64,000 bases of DNA, from NCBI RefSeq assembly GCF_030551255.1, contig NZ_CP130630.1, forward strand, positions 2,089,501-2,153,500, read 5' to 3'. The DNA comes from Streptomyces sp. NL15-2K. Its GTDB lineage: Bacteria > Actinomycetota > Actinomycetes > Streptomycetales > Streptomycetaceae. The position numbers and the translations under genes are program-made. How positions within the stretch are numbered: position 1 is the stretch's first letter; the number at the start of each line of letters is the position of its first letter. Below, piece after piece: positions 45,778-57,007 of the stretch. Below the pieces are notes generated by a model. The model saw only the letters and a program-made list of their open reading frames with translations. It was not told where the DNA came from and did not search any database.

Positions 45778-45804
45778 GACGGAGCCGGCCACGGGTTCTC
45801 GACA
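45778..45804 (-). promoter_or_regulatory. ECF42-type promoter
   Basis: On the minus strand TGTCGA (45804-45799), 17-bp spacer, CGTC (45781-45778). This fits the ECF42 target motif TGTCGA-N16/17-CGTC/CGAC as I recall it. It lies 52 bp before the DGPF start codon, so the sigma factor likely activates its own operon. Confidence 0.65.
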
Positions 45805-45866
45805 TCGTCGGCCGAATTATTTTTCGGGGCTCGCGGACGAACCCGACGGCCGGCCCTCCGACCGGG

Positions 45867-47276
45867 TCAGCCGGTCCTCCGTATGACCGCCAGATACATG
45901 GCGTCGGTCCCGTGCAGATGCGGCCACAGCTGTACGTCGGGGCCGTCGCCGAGGTCCGGTAGGCCCGGCAACAGGGGCCGCGCGTCGAGGAGTTCGGCCT
46001 CGGGGCGCTGCTTGAGCACGTCGTCCACGACGGCCCGGGTCTCGGCGAGGTGCGGCGAGCAGGTGGCGTAGCCGACGACGCCTCCTACCCGTACGGCGTT
46101 CAGCGCCGTGTGCAGCAGGGCACGCTGCAACGGCGCGAACCCCTCCAGGTCCTGGGGACGCCTGCGCCACCGGGCCTCGGGCCGCCGCCGCAGGGCGCCC
46201 AGACCCGTGCACGGCACGTCCATCAGCACGCGGTCGAAGGAGCCGGCCCGCCACGGCGGCCGAGTCCCGTCGGCGGTGATGACCTGGTAAGGCCCCGGGT
46301 TCCCGTCGAGCGCCTTCGCCACGAGCCCGGCCCGGTGCGGCTGCTTCTCGGCGGCGAGCAGCGCGGCCCCGCGCTCGGCCGCCAGGGCGGCGAGCAGCGC
46401 GGCCTTGCCGCCGGGCCCGGCACACCCGTCGAGCCACTTCTCGTCCCGCCCTTCGAGGGGCGCGTTGGCCAGCGCGAGCGCGACCAGCTGGCTGCCCTCG
46501 TCCTGCACACCCGCCCGGCCCTCCCGGACGGCGTCCACGGCACCGGGCTCGCCGCCCTCGGCCAGCCGTACGGCGTACGGCGACCAGCGCCCCGGCACCG
46601 CGGCGTCCTCCCGGAGCAGCTCGTCGGTGGTGGCCCGTCCGGGCCGGGCGACCAGGGTCACCTCGGGCCGCTCGTTGTCGGCCTCCAGCAGTTCCTCGAT
46701 TCCGGCACGCCCGCCGCCGAGCGAGTCCCACAGGGCGGAGACGATCCAGCGGGGATGGGAGTGCACGACGGCGAGATGGTCCTCGGGGTCGTCGTCGTAG
46801 GGCGGCGCGACCTTTGCGAGCCAGCTGTCGAGATCGTCCTGGGCGACCTTCCGCAGCACGGCGTTGACGAACTTGGCCCGCCCGTCGCCGAGGACGACAC
46901 GGGCGAGTTCGACGGAGGCGGACACGGCGGCATGGGTCGGGATCCGCGTCCCGAGCAGCTGATGCGCCCCCAGGCTGAGCACGTCGAGCACCGGCGGGTC
47001 GACGTCCCGCAGCGGCCGGTCGACGCACGCGGCGATGACGGCGTCGTACGTCCCCTGCCGCCGCAGCGTCCCGTACACCAGCTCGGTCGCGAGCGCCGCG
47101 TCCCGCCCGTCGAAGTCGCCCTTCTCCCGTGCCTTGCGCAGCAGCGGCGGCAGGACGAGGTTGGCGTACGCATCCCGCTCGTCCACCGCCCGCAGGGCCT
47201 CGAAAGCGAGGATGCGGACGGGGTCCTTCTGAGGGCGACGGTAGGGCTTGCGGGGCCGACGGGGCTGGTCACTCAC
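45867..47276 (-). CDS. rsmB: 16S rRNA m5C methyltransferase, RsmB/Sun type
   Basis: A 469-residue protein with an N-terminal NusB-like RNA-binding domain (RILAFEALRAVDERDAYANL, AALATELVYGTLRRQGTYDA, VLSLGAHQLLGTRIPTHAAV) and a C-terminal SAM-dependent methyltransferase. Motifs: QDEGSQLVALAL, WLDGCAGPGGKAALLAAL (SAM), RVLMDVPCTGLGALRRRPEA with the first catalytic Cys, and GYATCSPHLAETRAVVDDVL with the second. It methylates C967 of 16S rRNA. It lies 62 bp downstream of fmt, the usual arrangement. Confidence 0.95.
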   Translation of the reverse strand: MSDQPRRPRKPYRRPQKDPVRILAFEALRAVDERDAYANLVLPPLLRKAREKGDFDGRDAALATELVYGTLRRQGTYDAVIAACVDRPLRDVDPPVLDVLSLGAHQLLGTRIPTHAAVSASVELARVVLGDGRAKFVNAVLRKVAQDDLDSWLAKVAPPYDDDPEDHLAVVHSHPRWIVSALWDSLGGGRAGIEELLEADNERPEVTLVARPGRATTDELLREDAAVPGRWSPYAVRLAEGGEPGAVDAVREGRAGVQDEGSQLVALALANAPLEGRDEKWLDGCAGPGGKAALLAALAAERGAALLAAEKQPHRAGLVAKALDGNPGPYQVITADGTRPPWRAGSFDRVLMDVPCTGLGALRRRPEARWRRRPQDLEGFAPLQRALLHTALNAVRVGGVVGYATCSPHLAETRAVVDDVLKQRPEAELLDARPLLPGLPDLGDGPDVQLWPHLHGTDAMYLAVIRRTG

Positions 47277-47338
47277 GAAAAGGTGCTCCGGATTTCAGAG
47301 GTGGATACGCACCAAGCGTAAGTCGGTGAGCCCGGTCG

Positions 47339-49140
<1,802 letters not shown>

Positions 49141-49152
49141 CCTACCTCACCC

Positions 49153-49183
49153 CTGCCCTCCCGGAATGCGCCCGGGAGGGCAG
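49153..49183 (+). terminator. Terminator after the HTH protein
   Basis: CTGCCCTCCCGG (49153-49164) pairs perfectly with CCGGGAGGGCAG (49172-49183), 7-base loop, 12 bases after the stop codon. No T-run. The convergent priA gene ends at 49391; the rest of the gap is simple-looking and gene-free. Confidence 0.78.
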
Positions 49184-49390
49184 ACGCATGCCACCACCCG
49201 CCCCGTCAGACCGCGGGCAGTCGTGCCGCTGGGGCGGCCCCGACCCATAGAAGGCGCCCGTTAACGCCGGGCTGCGCGACCCACCCCCGGCCGGCACCAA
49301 CACCGGGCGGCTGGACACAGACGGCACGGCACCCCGCCACTCAGCCCACCCCGACCAAGGCACCCACGCACACCACTCAGCCCTCAGCCC

Positions 49391-51544
49391 TCAGCCAATG
49401 TCCGGCGGATCAATCCGCACCCGCACCGCGGCCTCCGCACCCCCCCGCGCCATCCGCGCGGCCTGTGCGGCCTTCAGCGCGGACGCCAACGCCGCACCGC
49501 TCCCCGGCGGCACCCGGATCAACGCCCGCTCCCACCGCTCCCCCGGCGGCGGTGCCCCCGCCCGTCGCGGGCGCCCGGCTGTCGTGACGGGCAACGGCAC
49601 GGGCCCCAACACCTCGGCATCGTGGGGCAGTTCCACTGTCGCCAGGAACTCGGCGACCGTCTCCGCCGTCCCCGACACCGCCGCCATCCGCGACACCGGC
49701 GGAAACCCCAGCTCGGCCCGCTCGGAGAGCTCCCGCACCGCATGGCCGACGGGATCCCACCGCACCAGCGCCTGCACGGACCGCAACGTGGGCTCGGCGA
49801 CGACCACGACCGTGCCCCCCGCGCCCTGCGGCCGTACGAGCGCCGCGGCCCCGATCCACCGCCGCAGCGCGTCCTCACCGGCGCGCAGGTCGGGCCGCCC
49901 GAGCATGGCCCAGCCGTCCAGCAGCAACGCGGCCGCGTACCCGCCCTCGGCGACGGGTTCGGCGCCCGGTGTGCTCACGACCAGTGCGGGCGCGCCGGGC
50001 ACGGTGTCCAGCACCTGCTCGCGCCCCGACGTCCGCACCGGAACGGCCGGAAACGCGCGCCCCAGTTCCTCGGCGGTCCGCCGCGCCCCCACGACCTGCG
50101 CCCGCAACCGAAACGCACCGCACTCGGGACAGTGCCAGGCTCCCTCCTCGTGCCCGCACCACCCGCACCGCAGCGCGGCCCCGGACTCCTGTGCCTCCAG
50201 CGGCCCGGAGCAGTGCCGACAGCGCGCCGGCGCCCGGCAGTTGGCGCAGGCCATCCGCGGCACATATCCACGCCGAGGCACCTGCACGAGCACCGGCCCG
50301 TGTCGCAGCCCTTCCCTGACGATCTGCCAGGCGAGGGTCGGCAGCCGGGCCGCCCGGGCGGCCTCGTCGCGCGCGAGGTCCCCGTCGCCGACGGTCCGCA
50401 CCAGCGGAGCGGCGGCCCGCACCTGCTCCCTCCCGGCGACGAGGGGACGGGCCCACCCGCTCTCCACGAGTTGCGCGGCCTCCACGGTGCAGCTCCAACT
50501 CCCCAGCAGAAAGCCGCACTTGTCCTGCGCGGCCCGCAGCAACAGCACCTCGCGCGCATGGGGCTGGGGCGCATGCTGCTCGCTGTGGCTGTCGTCGCCG
50601 TCGTCCCAGACGGCGACCAGCCCGAGGTCCTGCACGGGGGCGAACATGGCGGCCCGGGTCCCCACCACCGCCCGCACACTCCCCCGCCGCACGGCCAGCC
50701 ACTCCCGATACCGCTTCTCGGGCCCGGCGTCCGCGGTGAGCACCGCATGCCGTCCCGCCCCCAGCAAGGCCGTCAGCGCGGCGTCGACCCGCGCGACCGC
50801 CCGCCCGTCCGGCAGGACGACCAGCGCGCCGCGCCCCGACGCCAGCGTCGCCGCCACGGCCCGCGCCAGCTCCTCGCTCCACCGGGGCCCCGGCAGCGCG
50901 TTCCACACGGCCCTGGGCGCGCCTCCCGTGGCGAGCGACTCGAGAAACGCCGCCCCCTTGTCGTACCGGCCCCAGGACGCCGGCTCCGGCGCCGCCGGCG
51001 GCGGGAGAGGCGCGGGCGAAGGCCGCTGCTCGGCCCGTGCGTTGCGCGGCGGCACGGCGAGCTGCAGCACATCGGCGAGACTGCCCGCATACCGGTCGGC
51101 GACGGCCCGCGTGAGCCCCAGCAGTTCCTCACTCAGCACCCGCTCGGGCGACACGACCTGGGCGAGCGCGGCCAGCGGCCCGGAGTAGTCGCTCTCGGCC
51201 CGCCGCTCGACGAGGAACCCGTCGATCAGCCCCCCGCCCTCACGCCGCCCCTCGCGCACCCGATGCCGCCCGGCGCCGAACCGCACCCGCACCCGCACCC
51301 CGGGCTGGGCGTCGGCATCCAGCTCCTCCGGCACGGCATAGTCGAAGTACCGGTCGAGGTGCAGCACACCCTTGTCCACCAGCACCCGAGCGACCGGCAG
51401 CTCCTTGGCGAGCGCCGCCCCCCGCCAGGTCCGCGGCTTGGCCCTCGGCGCCTTGGCCTTGCGCACACTTTCCCGAATGAGCGCGAGCTGCTCGGGCGGC
51501 GGCCCCTCGCCCCCACCGCTCACCGACCCGTTCTCGCTGCTCAC
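49391..51544 (-). CDS. priA: Primosomal protein N' (PriA) lacking helicase motifs
   Basis: A 717-residue PriA. The 3'-DNA-binding region starts VARVLVDKGVLHLDRYFDYA VPEELD and is well conserved. The zinc region has eight Cys: MACANCRAPARCRHC, then ALRCGWCGHEEGAWHCPECG. The helicase core is degenerate: where Walker A (GxTGSGKT) is expected there is LASGRGALVVLPDGRAVARV, and the DEEH box is WDDGDDSHSE. As in other actinobacteria it is therefore likely an assembly factor for replication restart without ATPase activity. GTG 51544 (SSENGSVSGGGE) is the best start; upstream codons are tRNA-like debris. Confidence 0.9.
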   Translation of the reverse strand: MSSENGSVSGGGEGPPPEQLALIRESVRKAKAPRAKPRTWRGAALAKELPVARVLVDKGVLHLDRYFDYAVPEELDADAQPGVRVRVRFGAGRHRVREGRREGGGLIDGFLVERRAESDYSGPLAALAQVVSPERVLSEELLGLTRAVADRYAGSLADVLQLAVPPRNARAEQRPSPAPLPPPAAPEPASWGRYDKGAAFLESLATGGAPRAVWNALPGPRWSEELARAVAATLASGRGALVVLPDGRAVARVDAALTALLGAGRHAVLTADAGPEKRYREWLAVRRGSVRAVVGTRAAMFAPVQDLGLVAVWDDGDDSHSEQHAPQPHAREVLLLRAAQDKCGFLLGSWSCTVEAAQLVESGWARPLVAGREQVRAAAPLVRTVGDGDLARDEAARAARLPTLAWQIVREGLRHGPVLVQVPRRGYVPRMACANCRAPARCRHCSGPLEAQESGAALRCGWCGHEEGAWHCPECGAFRLRAQVVGARRTAEELGRAFPAVPVRTSGREQVLDTVPGAPALVVSTPGAEPVAEGGYAAALLLDGWAMLGRPDLRAGEDALRRWIGAAALVRPQGAGGTVVVVAEPTLRSVQALVRWDPVGHAVRELSERAELGFPPVSRMAAVSGTAETVAEFLATVELPHDAEVLGPVPLPVTTAGRPRRAGAPPPGERWERALIRVPPGSGAALASALKAAQAARMARGGAEAAVRVRIDPPDIG

Positions 51545-51605
51545 ACCTGCATTCTTACAAACCCCACTGACAACCGAGGGCGCCCGAGTTCCCCACCGGC
51601 GGCGG

Positions 51606-51728
51606 CACGCACTCTGCCTTGGGCCACTCGGCCACACCAGCCGGGGACAAGCCCCGGCGGGCGACGGGATTCGAACCCGCGGGGGCTTTCGGGCCCCGAA
51701 GTATCCGCCACCTTCGCACCGGACGCCC
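51606..51728 (-). other. tRNA-like remnants between priA and metK
   Basis: On the minus strand a perfect T-arm (stem GCGGG, loop TTCGAAT, stem CCCGT) followed by an acceptor-like CGCCCGC is at about 51657-51687. A 5' strand CCGGGCG about 74 nt before its end could close six of seven acceptor pairs, but no D-arm or anticodon arm folds. Further along, TGTGGCCGAGTGGCCCAAGG (51637-51618) looks like the D-arm half of a Ser/Leu tRNA with no 3' half. No CCA is encoded. It appears to be degenerate tRNA sequence, possibly from an old integration site. Confidence 0.45.
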
Positions 51729-51791
51729 GGCGCCGAACAGCGTACGAACGGACAAGTCCGGCCGGCCGGCGATTTGTGACCGAAGACGTGC

Positions 51792-51825
51792 CGAGGCCCG
51801 GCTCCCACAAGGAAGCCGGGCCTCG
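51792..51825 (-). terminator. Terminator of metK
   Basis: CGAGGCCCGGCT (51792-51803) pairs perfectly with AGCCGGGCCTCG (51814-51825), 10-base loop, 26 bp past the metK stop. No T-run on the minus strand. Confidence 0.78.
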
Positions 51826-51851
51826 AACCGAGTCGTGCTGAGGCGTGGGCC

Positions 51852-53060
51852 CTACAGCCCCGCAGCCTTCCGCAGCGCCTCCACGCGGTCCGTCCTCTCC
51901 CACGTGAACTCGGGCAGCTCGCGTCCGAAGTGGCCGTAGGCGGCGGTCTGGGCGTAGATCGGGCGGAGCAGGTCGAGGTCGCGGATGATGGCGGCCGGGC
52001 GGAGGTCGAAGACCTCGTCGATCGCCTTCTCGATCTTGTCGGTGTCGATCTTGGCGGTGCCGAAGGTCTCGACGAACAGACCGACCGGCTCGGCCTTGCC
52101 GATGGCGTAGGCGACCTGGACCTCGCAGCGGGTGGCGAGGCCCGCGGCGACGACGTTCTTGGCGACCCAGCGCATCGCGTAGGCGGCGGAGCGGTCGACC
52201 TTGGACGGGTCCTTGCCGGAGAAGGCGCCGCCGCCGTGGCGGGCCATGCCGCCGTAGGTGTCGATGATGATCTTGCGGCCGGTCAGGCCCGCGTCACCCA
52301 TCGGGCCGCCGACCTCGAAGCGGCCGGTCGGGTTGACCAGGAGGCGGTAGCTCTCGGTGTCCAGCTTGATGCCGTCGTCGAGGAGGGCCTTGAGCTCCGG
52401 CTCGACAACGAACTCGCGGACGTCGGGGGCCAGCAGCGAGTCCAGGTCGATGTCGCTGGCGTGCTGCGAGGAGACCACGACCGTGTCCAGGCGGACCGCC
52501 TTGTCGCCGTCGTACTCGATGGTGACCTGCGTCTTGCCGTCGGGGCGCAGGTAGGGGATGGTGCCGTTCTTGCGGACCTCGGACAGGCGCTTCGACAGGC
52601 GGTGCGCCAGGAAGATCGGCAGCGGCATCAGGGTGGGGGTCTCGTCGGTCGCGTAACCGAACATCAGGCCCTGGTCACCCGCGCCCTGGCGGTCCAGCTC
52701 GTCCTCGTCCCCCTCGACCCGGGACTCGTACGCGGTGTCGACGCCCTGCGCGATGTCCGGGGACTGCGCGCCGATCGACACCGACACGCCGCAGGAGGCG
52801 CCGTCGAAGCCCTTCTTCGAGGAGTCGTAGCCGATCTCCAGGATCTTGTCGCGCACGAGCTGCGCGATGGGCGCGTACGTCTTGGTGGTGACCTCTCCGG
52901 CCACGTGCACCAGACCGGTCGTGATCAGGGTCTCTACGGCGACGCGGGAGGTGGGGTCCTCCTTGAGCAGCGCGTCGAGAATGGTGTCGCTGATCTGGTC
53001 AGCGATCTTGTCGGGGTGACCCTCGGTCACGGACTCAGAGGTGAACAGGCGACGGGACAC
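51852..53060 (-). CDS. metK: S-adenosylmethionine synthetase
   Basis: A 402-residue MAT of full length making SAM from methionine and ATP. Motifs: [40 protein letters not shown], the P-loop-like [20 protein letters not shown], and C-terminal [15 protein letters not shown]. The catalytic His in GHPDK and the Lys of SGKD are present. GTG 53060 (SRRLFTSE) follows AGGGAG. About 240 bp of non-coding DNA upstream shows no recognisable SAM riboswitch. Confidence 0.97.
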   Translation of the reverse strand: MSRRLFTSESVTEGHPDKIADQISDTILDALLKEDPTSRVAVETLITTGLVHVAGEVTTKTYAPIAQLVRDKILEIGYDSSKKGFDGASCGVSVSIGAQSPDIAQGVDTAYESRVEGDEDELDRQGAGDQGLMFGYATDETPTLMPLPIFLAHRLSKRLSEVRKNGTIPYLRPDGKTQVTIEYDGDKAVRLDTVVVSSQHASDIDLDSLLAPDVREFVVEPELKALLDDGIKLDTESYRLLVNPTGRFEVGGPMGDAGLTGRKIIIDTYGGMARHGGGAFSGKDPSKVDRSAAYAMRWVAKNVVAAGLATRCEVQVAYAIGKAEPVGLFVETFGTAKIDTDKIEKAIDEVFDLRPAAIIRDLDLLRPIYAQTAAYGHFGRELPEFTWERTDRVEALRKAAGL

Positions 53061-53299
53061 AACGCTCCCTGGGGTTGCAGCGGCTGCTGGCTGATCATTG
53101 GCGGACGGGCCGGGGGCTGCGCCCGGCGTGATCCGAGAACAGTTTATCGGTCGTGCTCGGCCACGGGCCTCCCTGTCTCGCCACTCGGGAGTGCTGTGAC
53201 CTGCGGCACAGCATTCTGCCCAATCCCGAGCGGCCTTGGCCAGGGGCCGCCGACCCTCAATCTGCGTGGCTCGAACGATCCTTGAGCTGAAGGAAACAT

Positions 53300-54502
53300 T
53301 CACCTCAGGCGTTTCACCACCAAGTCCCATACGGTTTCGGCCAGTGCTTCTTTCGGGCCGTGCGGGACCGGAGTCTCGCTGCCGTCGGCGCCCAGGACCA
53401 GCGCCTCGTTCTCCTCGGAGCCGAACGTCTTGCGCTCCCCCACTTCATTCACCACAAGCAGGTCACAACCCTTTCGCCGAAGCTTCTTCCGGCCGTTGGC
53501 GAGCACATCGTCTGTCTCGGCGGCGAAGCCGACGATCACTTGCCCCGGGCGCGCGCGGTCGGCCGAGATCTCCGCGAGGATGTCCGGATTCCGTACGAGG
53601 ACGATCGGGTCCGGGTCCTGGCCGTCCTGTTTCTTGATCTTCCCGGACGCGTAGGTGGCCGGGCGGAAGTCGGCGACCGCGGCGGCCATCACGACCGCGT
53701 CGGCGTCCGCGGCGGCCTTCAGGACCGCCTCGCGCAGCTGCACGGCCGTCCCCACCGGGACGACGTCCACGCCGGCCGGGTCCGGCAGGCCGGGGTTCGC
53801 CGCGATCAGCGTGACCCGGGCGCCCCGCGCGGCGGCGGTGCGGGCGAGGGCGTAGCCCTGTTTGCCGGAGGAGCGGTTGCCGAGGAAGCGGACGGGGTCG
53901 AGGGGCTCGCGGGTGCCGCCGGCGCTGACGACGACGTGCCGGCCCTTGAGATCCGGCTCGGTGACGCCGCGCGCCAGGACGCGGCGGCAGACCTCGAAGA
54001 TCTCGGCCGGCTCGGGCAGCCGGCCCTTGCCCGTGTCGACGCCGGTGAGACGGCCGACGGCCGGCTCGATGACGACGGCGCCGCGGCGGCGCAGCGTGGC
54101 CACGTTCTCCTGGGTGGCCGGGTGTTCCCACATCTCCGTGTGCATGGCGGGGGCGAAGACGACGGGGCAGCGGGCGGTGAGCAGGGTGTTGGTGAGGAGG
54201 TCGTCGGCGAGGCCGTGAGCGGCCTTCGCGAGCGTGTCCGCGGTGGCCGGGGCCACGATCACCAGGTCGGCGTGCTGGCCGATGCGGACGTGCGGGACCT
54301 CGTGGACGTCGTCCCACACCTCGGTGGAGACCGGGTTGCCGGAGAGGGCGGACCAGGTGGCGGCGCCGACGAAGTGCAGGGCGGAGGCGGTGGGGACGAC
54401 GCGGACGTCGTGGCCCGACTCCGTCAGTCTGCGCAGCAGCTCACAGGCCTTGTACGCGGCGATGCCACCGCTGACCCCCAGGACGACCTTCGGCTTGTCC
54501 AC
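53300..54502 (-). CDS. coaBC: Bifunctional PPC decarboxylase / PPC synthetase
   Basis: A 400-residue CoaBC for coenzyme A synthesis. Residues 1-190 form the FMN-dependent decarboxylase Coa[21 protein letters not shown], active-site His in [20 protein letters not shown], and [17 protein letters not shown]. Residues 190-400 are CoaB (4'-phosphopantothenate-cysteine ligase): [51 protein letters not shown] and [23 protein letters not shown] 54502 begins [12 protein letters not shown]. It is 121 bp after rpoZ with a terminator between them. Confidence 0.96.
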   Translation of the reverse strand: MDKPKVVLGVSGGIAAYKACELLRRLTESGHDVRVVPTASALHFVGAATWSALSGNPVSTEVWDDVHEVPHVRIGQHADLVIVAPATADTLAKAAHGLADDLLTNTLLTARCPVVFAPAMHTEMWEHPATQENVATLRRRGAVVIEPAVGRLTGVDTGKGRLPEPAEIFEVCRRVLARGVTEPDLKGRHVVVSAGGTREPLDPVRFLGNRSSGKQGYALARTAAARGARVTLIAANPGLPDPAGVDVVPVGTAVQLREAVLKAAADADAVVMAAAVADFRPATYASGKIKKQDGQDPDPIVLVRNPDILAEISADRARPGQVIVGFAAETDDVLANGRKKLRRKGCDLLVVNEVGERKTFGSEENEALVLGADGSETPVPHGPKEALAETVWDLVVKRLR

Positions 54503-54563
54503 CGTCTCTCCCCGCGCCTCGGAAACGTACGCCGCGGCTCCCGGCGTACGACTCCACTACACA

Positions 54564-54598
54564 CCACAGGCCCGGCAGTCGCGCTGCCGGGCCTGTGG
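54564..54598 (-). terminator. Terminator of rpoZ
   Basis: CCACAGGCCCGGCAG (54564-54578) pairs perfectly over 15 bp with CTGCCGGGCCTGTGG (54584-54598), loop TCGCG. It lies 26 bp beyond the rpoZ stop on the minus strand and 62 bp before the coaBC start. Confidence 0.85.
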
Positions 54599-54623
54599 AA
54601 AAGCCAACTGCAAACCGAAAATA

Positions 54624-54896
54624 CTACTGCGCGGGGCCCTCAACGGCCTCGGACGTCAGCAGCCCCGCGTTGATCTCGCGCAGGGCGATGGAGAGCGGCT
54701 TCTCGTGGACGTGGGTGTCGACGAGCGGACCGACGTACTCGAGGAGGCCCTCGCCGAGCTGCGAGTAGTACGCGTTGATCTGGCGGGCCCGCTTGGCCGC
54801 GTAGATCACGAGGCTGTACTTCGAGTCGGTGGCCTCGAGGAGCTCGTCGATCGGCGGGTTGATGATGCCCTCGGGCGCGGAGATGGAAGAGGACAC
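54624..54896 (-). CDS. rpoZ: RNA polymerase omega subunit
   Basis: A 90-residue omega subunit that helps fold and assemble beta prime. Sequence: [20 protein letters not shown], then [40 protein letters not shown] and [15 protein letters not shown]. The [17 protein letters not shown] block is the family core. Actinobacterial form and length. It follows gmk by 53 bp, a linkage found in many bacteria, and ends at a strong terminator. GTG 54896. Confidence 0.97.
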   Translation of the reverse strand: MSSSISAPEGIINPPIDELLEATDSKYSLVIYAAKRARQINAYYSQLGEGLLEYVGPLVDTHVHEKPLSIALREINAGLLTSEAVEGPAQ

Positions 54897-54928
54897 GCTC
54901 TACCTTCCGATGGATGGGAAAAGATCGG

Positions 54929-54954
54929 TCGTGATCACATCACTCGTGATCACA
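54929..54954. repeat. Two TCGTGATCACA copies at the gmk-rpoZ junction
   Basis: TCGTGATCACA occurs at 54929-54939 and 54944-54954, 15 bp apart. Each contains the 8-bp palindrome GTGATCAC. The second copy overlaps the gmk stop codon (54950-54952). They sit 33-58 bp before the rpoZ start. Confidence 0.7.
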
Positions 54955-55507
54955 CAACATCCATCAAGGCTAGCAGCTCACGCGCTACATCCTCGACGGA
55001 GGTGTTGACCAAGGTCACGTCGAACTCCGGCTCGGCGGCCAGTTCGACCTTCGCCGCCTCAAGACGGCACTCGATCACCTCGGGCGGCTCGGTGCCCCGC
55101 CCGGTGAGTCTGCGCACGAGCTCCTCCCAGGAGGGAGGAGCCAGGAACACCAGCTGAGCGTCCGCCATGGACTCGCGGACCTGCCGGGCACCCTGGAGGT
55201 CGATCTCCAGGAGGACGGGCTCACCCGCCTCCAGCCGCTCCAGCACGGCCGCACGCGGCGTGCCGTAGCGATTGCCGGCGAACTCGGCCCACTCCAGCAG
55301 CTCACCGTTGGCGATCAGCTTGTCCATCTCCTCGTCGGTGACGAAGAAGTACTGGACGCCGTGCTTCTCGCCGGGGCGGGGCTTGCGGGTCGTCGCCGAC
55401 ACCGAGAGCCAGACCTCGGGGTGTTCCTTGCGCATATGAGCGACGACCGTGCTCTTGCCGACCCCGGAGGGGCCGGAGAGCACGGTCAGCCGCGGACGTT
55501 CACTCAT
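54950..55507 (-). CDS. gmk: Guanylate kinase
   Basis: A 185-residue guanylate kinase (GMP + ATP to GDP + ADP). P-loop [23 protein letters not shown]-binding [70 protein letters not shown] and [20 protein letters not shown]. All standard sites are present. It lies between sIHF (59 bp upstream) and rpoZ, matching the conserved actinobacterial order. Confidence 0.97.
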   Translation of the reverse strand: MSERPRLTVLSGPSGVGKSTVVAHMRKEHPEVWLSVSATTRKPRPGEKHGVQYFFVTDEEMDKLIANGELLEWAEFAGNRYGTPRAAVLERLEAGEPVLLEIDLQGARQVRESMADAQLVFLAPPSWEELVRRLTGRGTEPPEVIECRLEAAKVELAAEPEFDVTLVNTSVEDVARELLALMDVV

Positions 55508-55566
55508 GCAGCGATTATTCCAGCAATCCCGGAGTGCCCGGGACTCCCTGTCCGGAGTGCCCGGAC

Positions 55567-55890
55567 TCAGGAGCCGGTGCTGCCGAACTCACGCTCCAGG
55601 GAAGCGATCTGGTTGGAACCGAGGCCGCGTACGCGGCGGCTCTCGGAGATGCCGAGTCGCTCCATGATCTGCTTGGCGCGGACCTTGCCCACGCCCGGCA
55701 GGGACTCGAGCAGCGCGGAGACCTTCATCTTGCCGATGACGTCGTTCTCCTGGCCCTGCTTGATGACCTCATGCAGGGAGGCGCCGGAGTGCTTGAGTCG
55801 ATTCTTGACCTCGGCCCGCTCCCGGCGAGCCGCGGCGGCCTTTTCGAGCGCGGCTGCGCGCTGTTCAGGGGTAAGGGGCGGAAGAGCCAC
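55567..55890 (-). CDS. mihF: Integration host factor, actinobacterial type (sIHF)
   Basis: A 107-residue nucleoid protein with the same length as S. coelicolor sIHF. Long N-terminal helix [32 protein letters not shown], then a helix-two-turns-helix DNA-binding core: [40 protein letters not shown]. It is unrelated to HU/IHF of enterobacteria, binds and bends DNA, and affects topology, sporulation and antibiotic production. GTG 55890 follows GAGGTGAC and gives the known N-terminus. It lies downstream of the pyr operon and upstream of gmk. Confidence 0.96.
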   Translation of the reverse strand: MALPPLTPEQRAAALEKAAAARRERAEVKNRLKHSGASLHEVIKQGQENDVIGKMKVSALLESLPGVGKVRAKQIMERLGISESRRVRGLGSNQIASLEREFGSTGS

Positions 55891-56167
55891 GCCTACGTCA
55901 CCTCGGATGTCGAACTGTCGGATACGGACCGGTGAGGAACCTAGTCGCCCCACACCTGGGGAGCTACGAGCAACACGCTTGCCCGTTCACTCTCGTCGGA
56001 GACTAGCGGCCAAGTCCGCCAGAGTCAGCGAGAACAGCGGAAAAGTCCTGGTCAGCCTCCGCCAGGCCAGACATTTCAGACATTCTGCCCCGGATTTGAG
56101 GATGTATCCAGACTCAAGTCGCCTGCGAACCACTCATCGGAGGTCTCGTACCAGCACCTGGAACCGC

Positions 56168-57007
56168 TCACGCGGCGGCCACCGCGGCCCGGATCTCCTC
56201 CGCGAAGCGGTCCGCGGCGGCCCGCAACGCGCTCCCATCGGGACCGTGACGCAAAACACTCCGGCTGACGTTCGGGACGACATTGCGCACGGCCGCACCG
56301 AACACCCCGGGAAGATCCGCGGGCGTCGCCCCCTGGGCGCCGATGCCGGGGGCCAGCAGCGGTCCGTTGATGTCCAGGTCGTACGACGACAGATCGCCGA
56401 GCGTGGCGCCCACGACCGCCCCGAAGGAGCCCAGGGGCTCCTCCCCCGCGTTCTCGGCGGCCAAGTGGGCCAGCATGGTCGCGCCGACCGTGCGCCCGTC
56501 GGCCCGTACGGCGTGCTGGACCTCGCCGCCCTCCGGGTTGGAGGTCAGCGCCAGCACGAACAGCCCCGCGCCGTTCTCCCGCGCGAGCGCCACCGCGGGC
56601 GAGAGGGACCCGTAGCCGAGATACGGCGAGACGGTCAGGGCGTCCGAGAACAGCGGGGCGTCCTTCAGGAGGTAGGACTCGGCGTACGCCGCCATGGTCG
56701 AGCCGATGTCGCCCCGCTTGGCGTCCATCACGACCAGCGCACCGGCCGCCCGCGCCTCCTCGACCGACTTCTCCAGGACGGCCACGCCCCGCGACCCGAA
56801 GCGCTCGAAGAACGCGCTCTGCGGCTTGAGGACGGCGACCCGGTCGGCCAGCGCCTCGACCACGGTCCGGCTGAACCGCTCCAGGCCGGTGACGTCGTCA
56901 CCCAGGCCCCACTCGCCGAGCAGGGACGCGTGCGGGTCGATGCCGACGCAGAGGGGGCCGCGCTCGTCCATGGCGCGGCGCAGGCGGGCGCCGAAGGGCT
57001 CTGTCAT
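56168..57007 (-). CDS. pyrF: Orotidine 5'-phosphate decarboxylase
   Basis: A 279-residue type-2 OMP decarboxylase, final step of UMP synthesis. Motifs: GPLCVGIDPHASLLGEWGLG, AVLKPQSAFFERFGSRGVAV, the catalytic MDAKRGDIGSTMAAYAESYL (Lys-Asp pair), PLFSDALTVSPYLGYGSLSP, and LAPGIGAQGATPADLPGVFG. Its start overlaps the pyrD stop by four bases (ATGA). The 277-bp gap downstream to sIHF holds a 9-bp tandem CAGACATT repeat (56068-56085). Confidence 0.96.
   Translation of the reverse strand: MTEPFGARLRRAMDERGPLCVGIDPHASLLGEWGLGDDVTGLERFSRTVVEALADRVAVLKPQSAFFERFGSRGVAVLEKSVEEARAAGALVVMDAKRGDIGSTMAAYAESYLLKDAPLFSDALTVSPYLGYGSLSPAVALARENGAGLFVLALTSNPEGGEVQHAVRADGRTVGATMLAHLAAENAGEEPLGSFGAVVGATLGDLSSYDLDINGPLLAPGIGAQGATPADLPGVFGAAVRNVVPNVSRSVLRHGPDGSALRAAADRFAEEIRAAVAAA

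Noticed and set aside
51606..51728. A permuted functional tRNA or two-piece tmRNA
   Set aside because: The two halves do not pair with each other in the acceptor stem, no tag frame or CCA is found, and actinobacterial tmRNA is one-piece.
53061..53299. SAM riboswitch before metK
   Set aside because: None of the conserved SAM-I or SAM-II blocks could be found in the leader.
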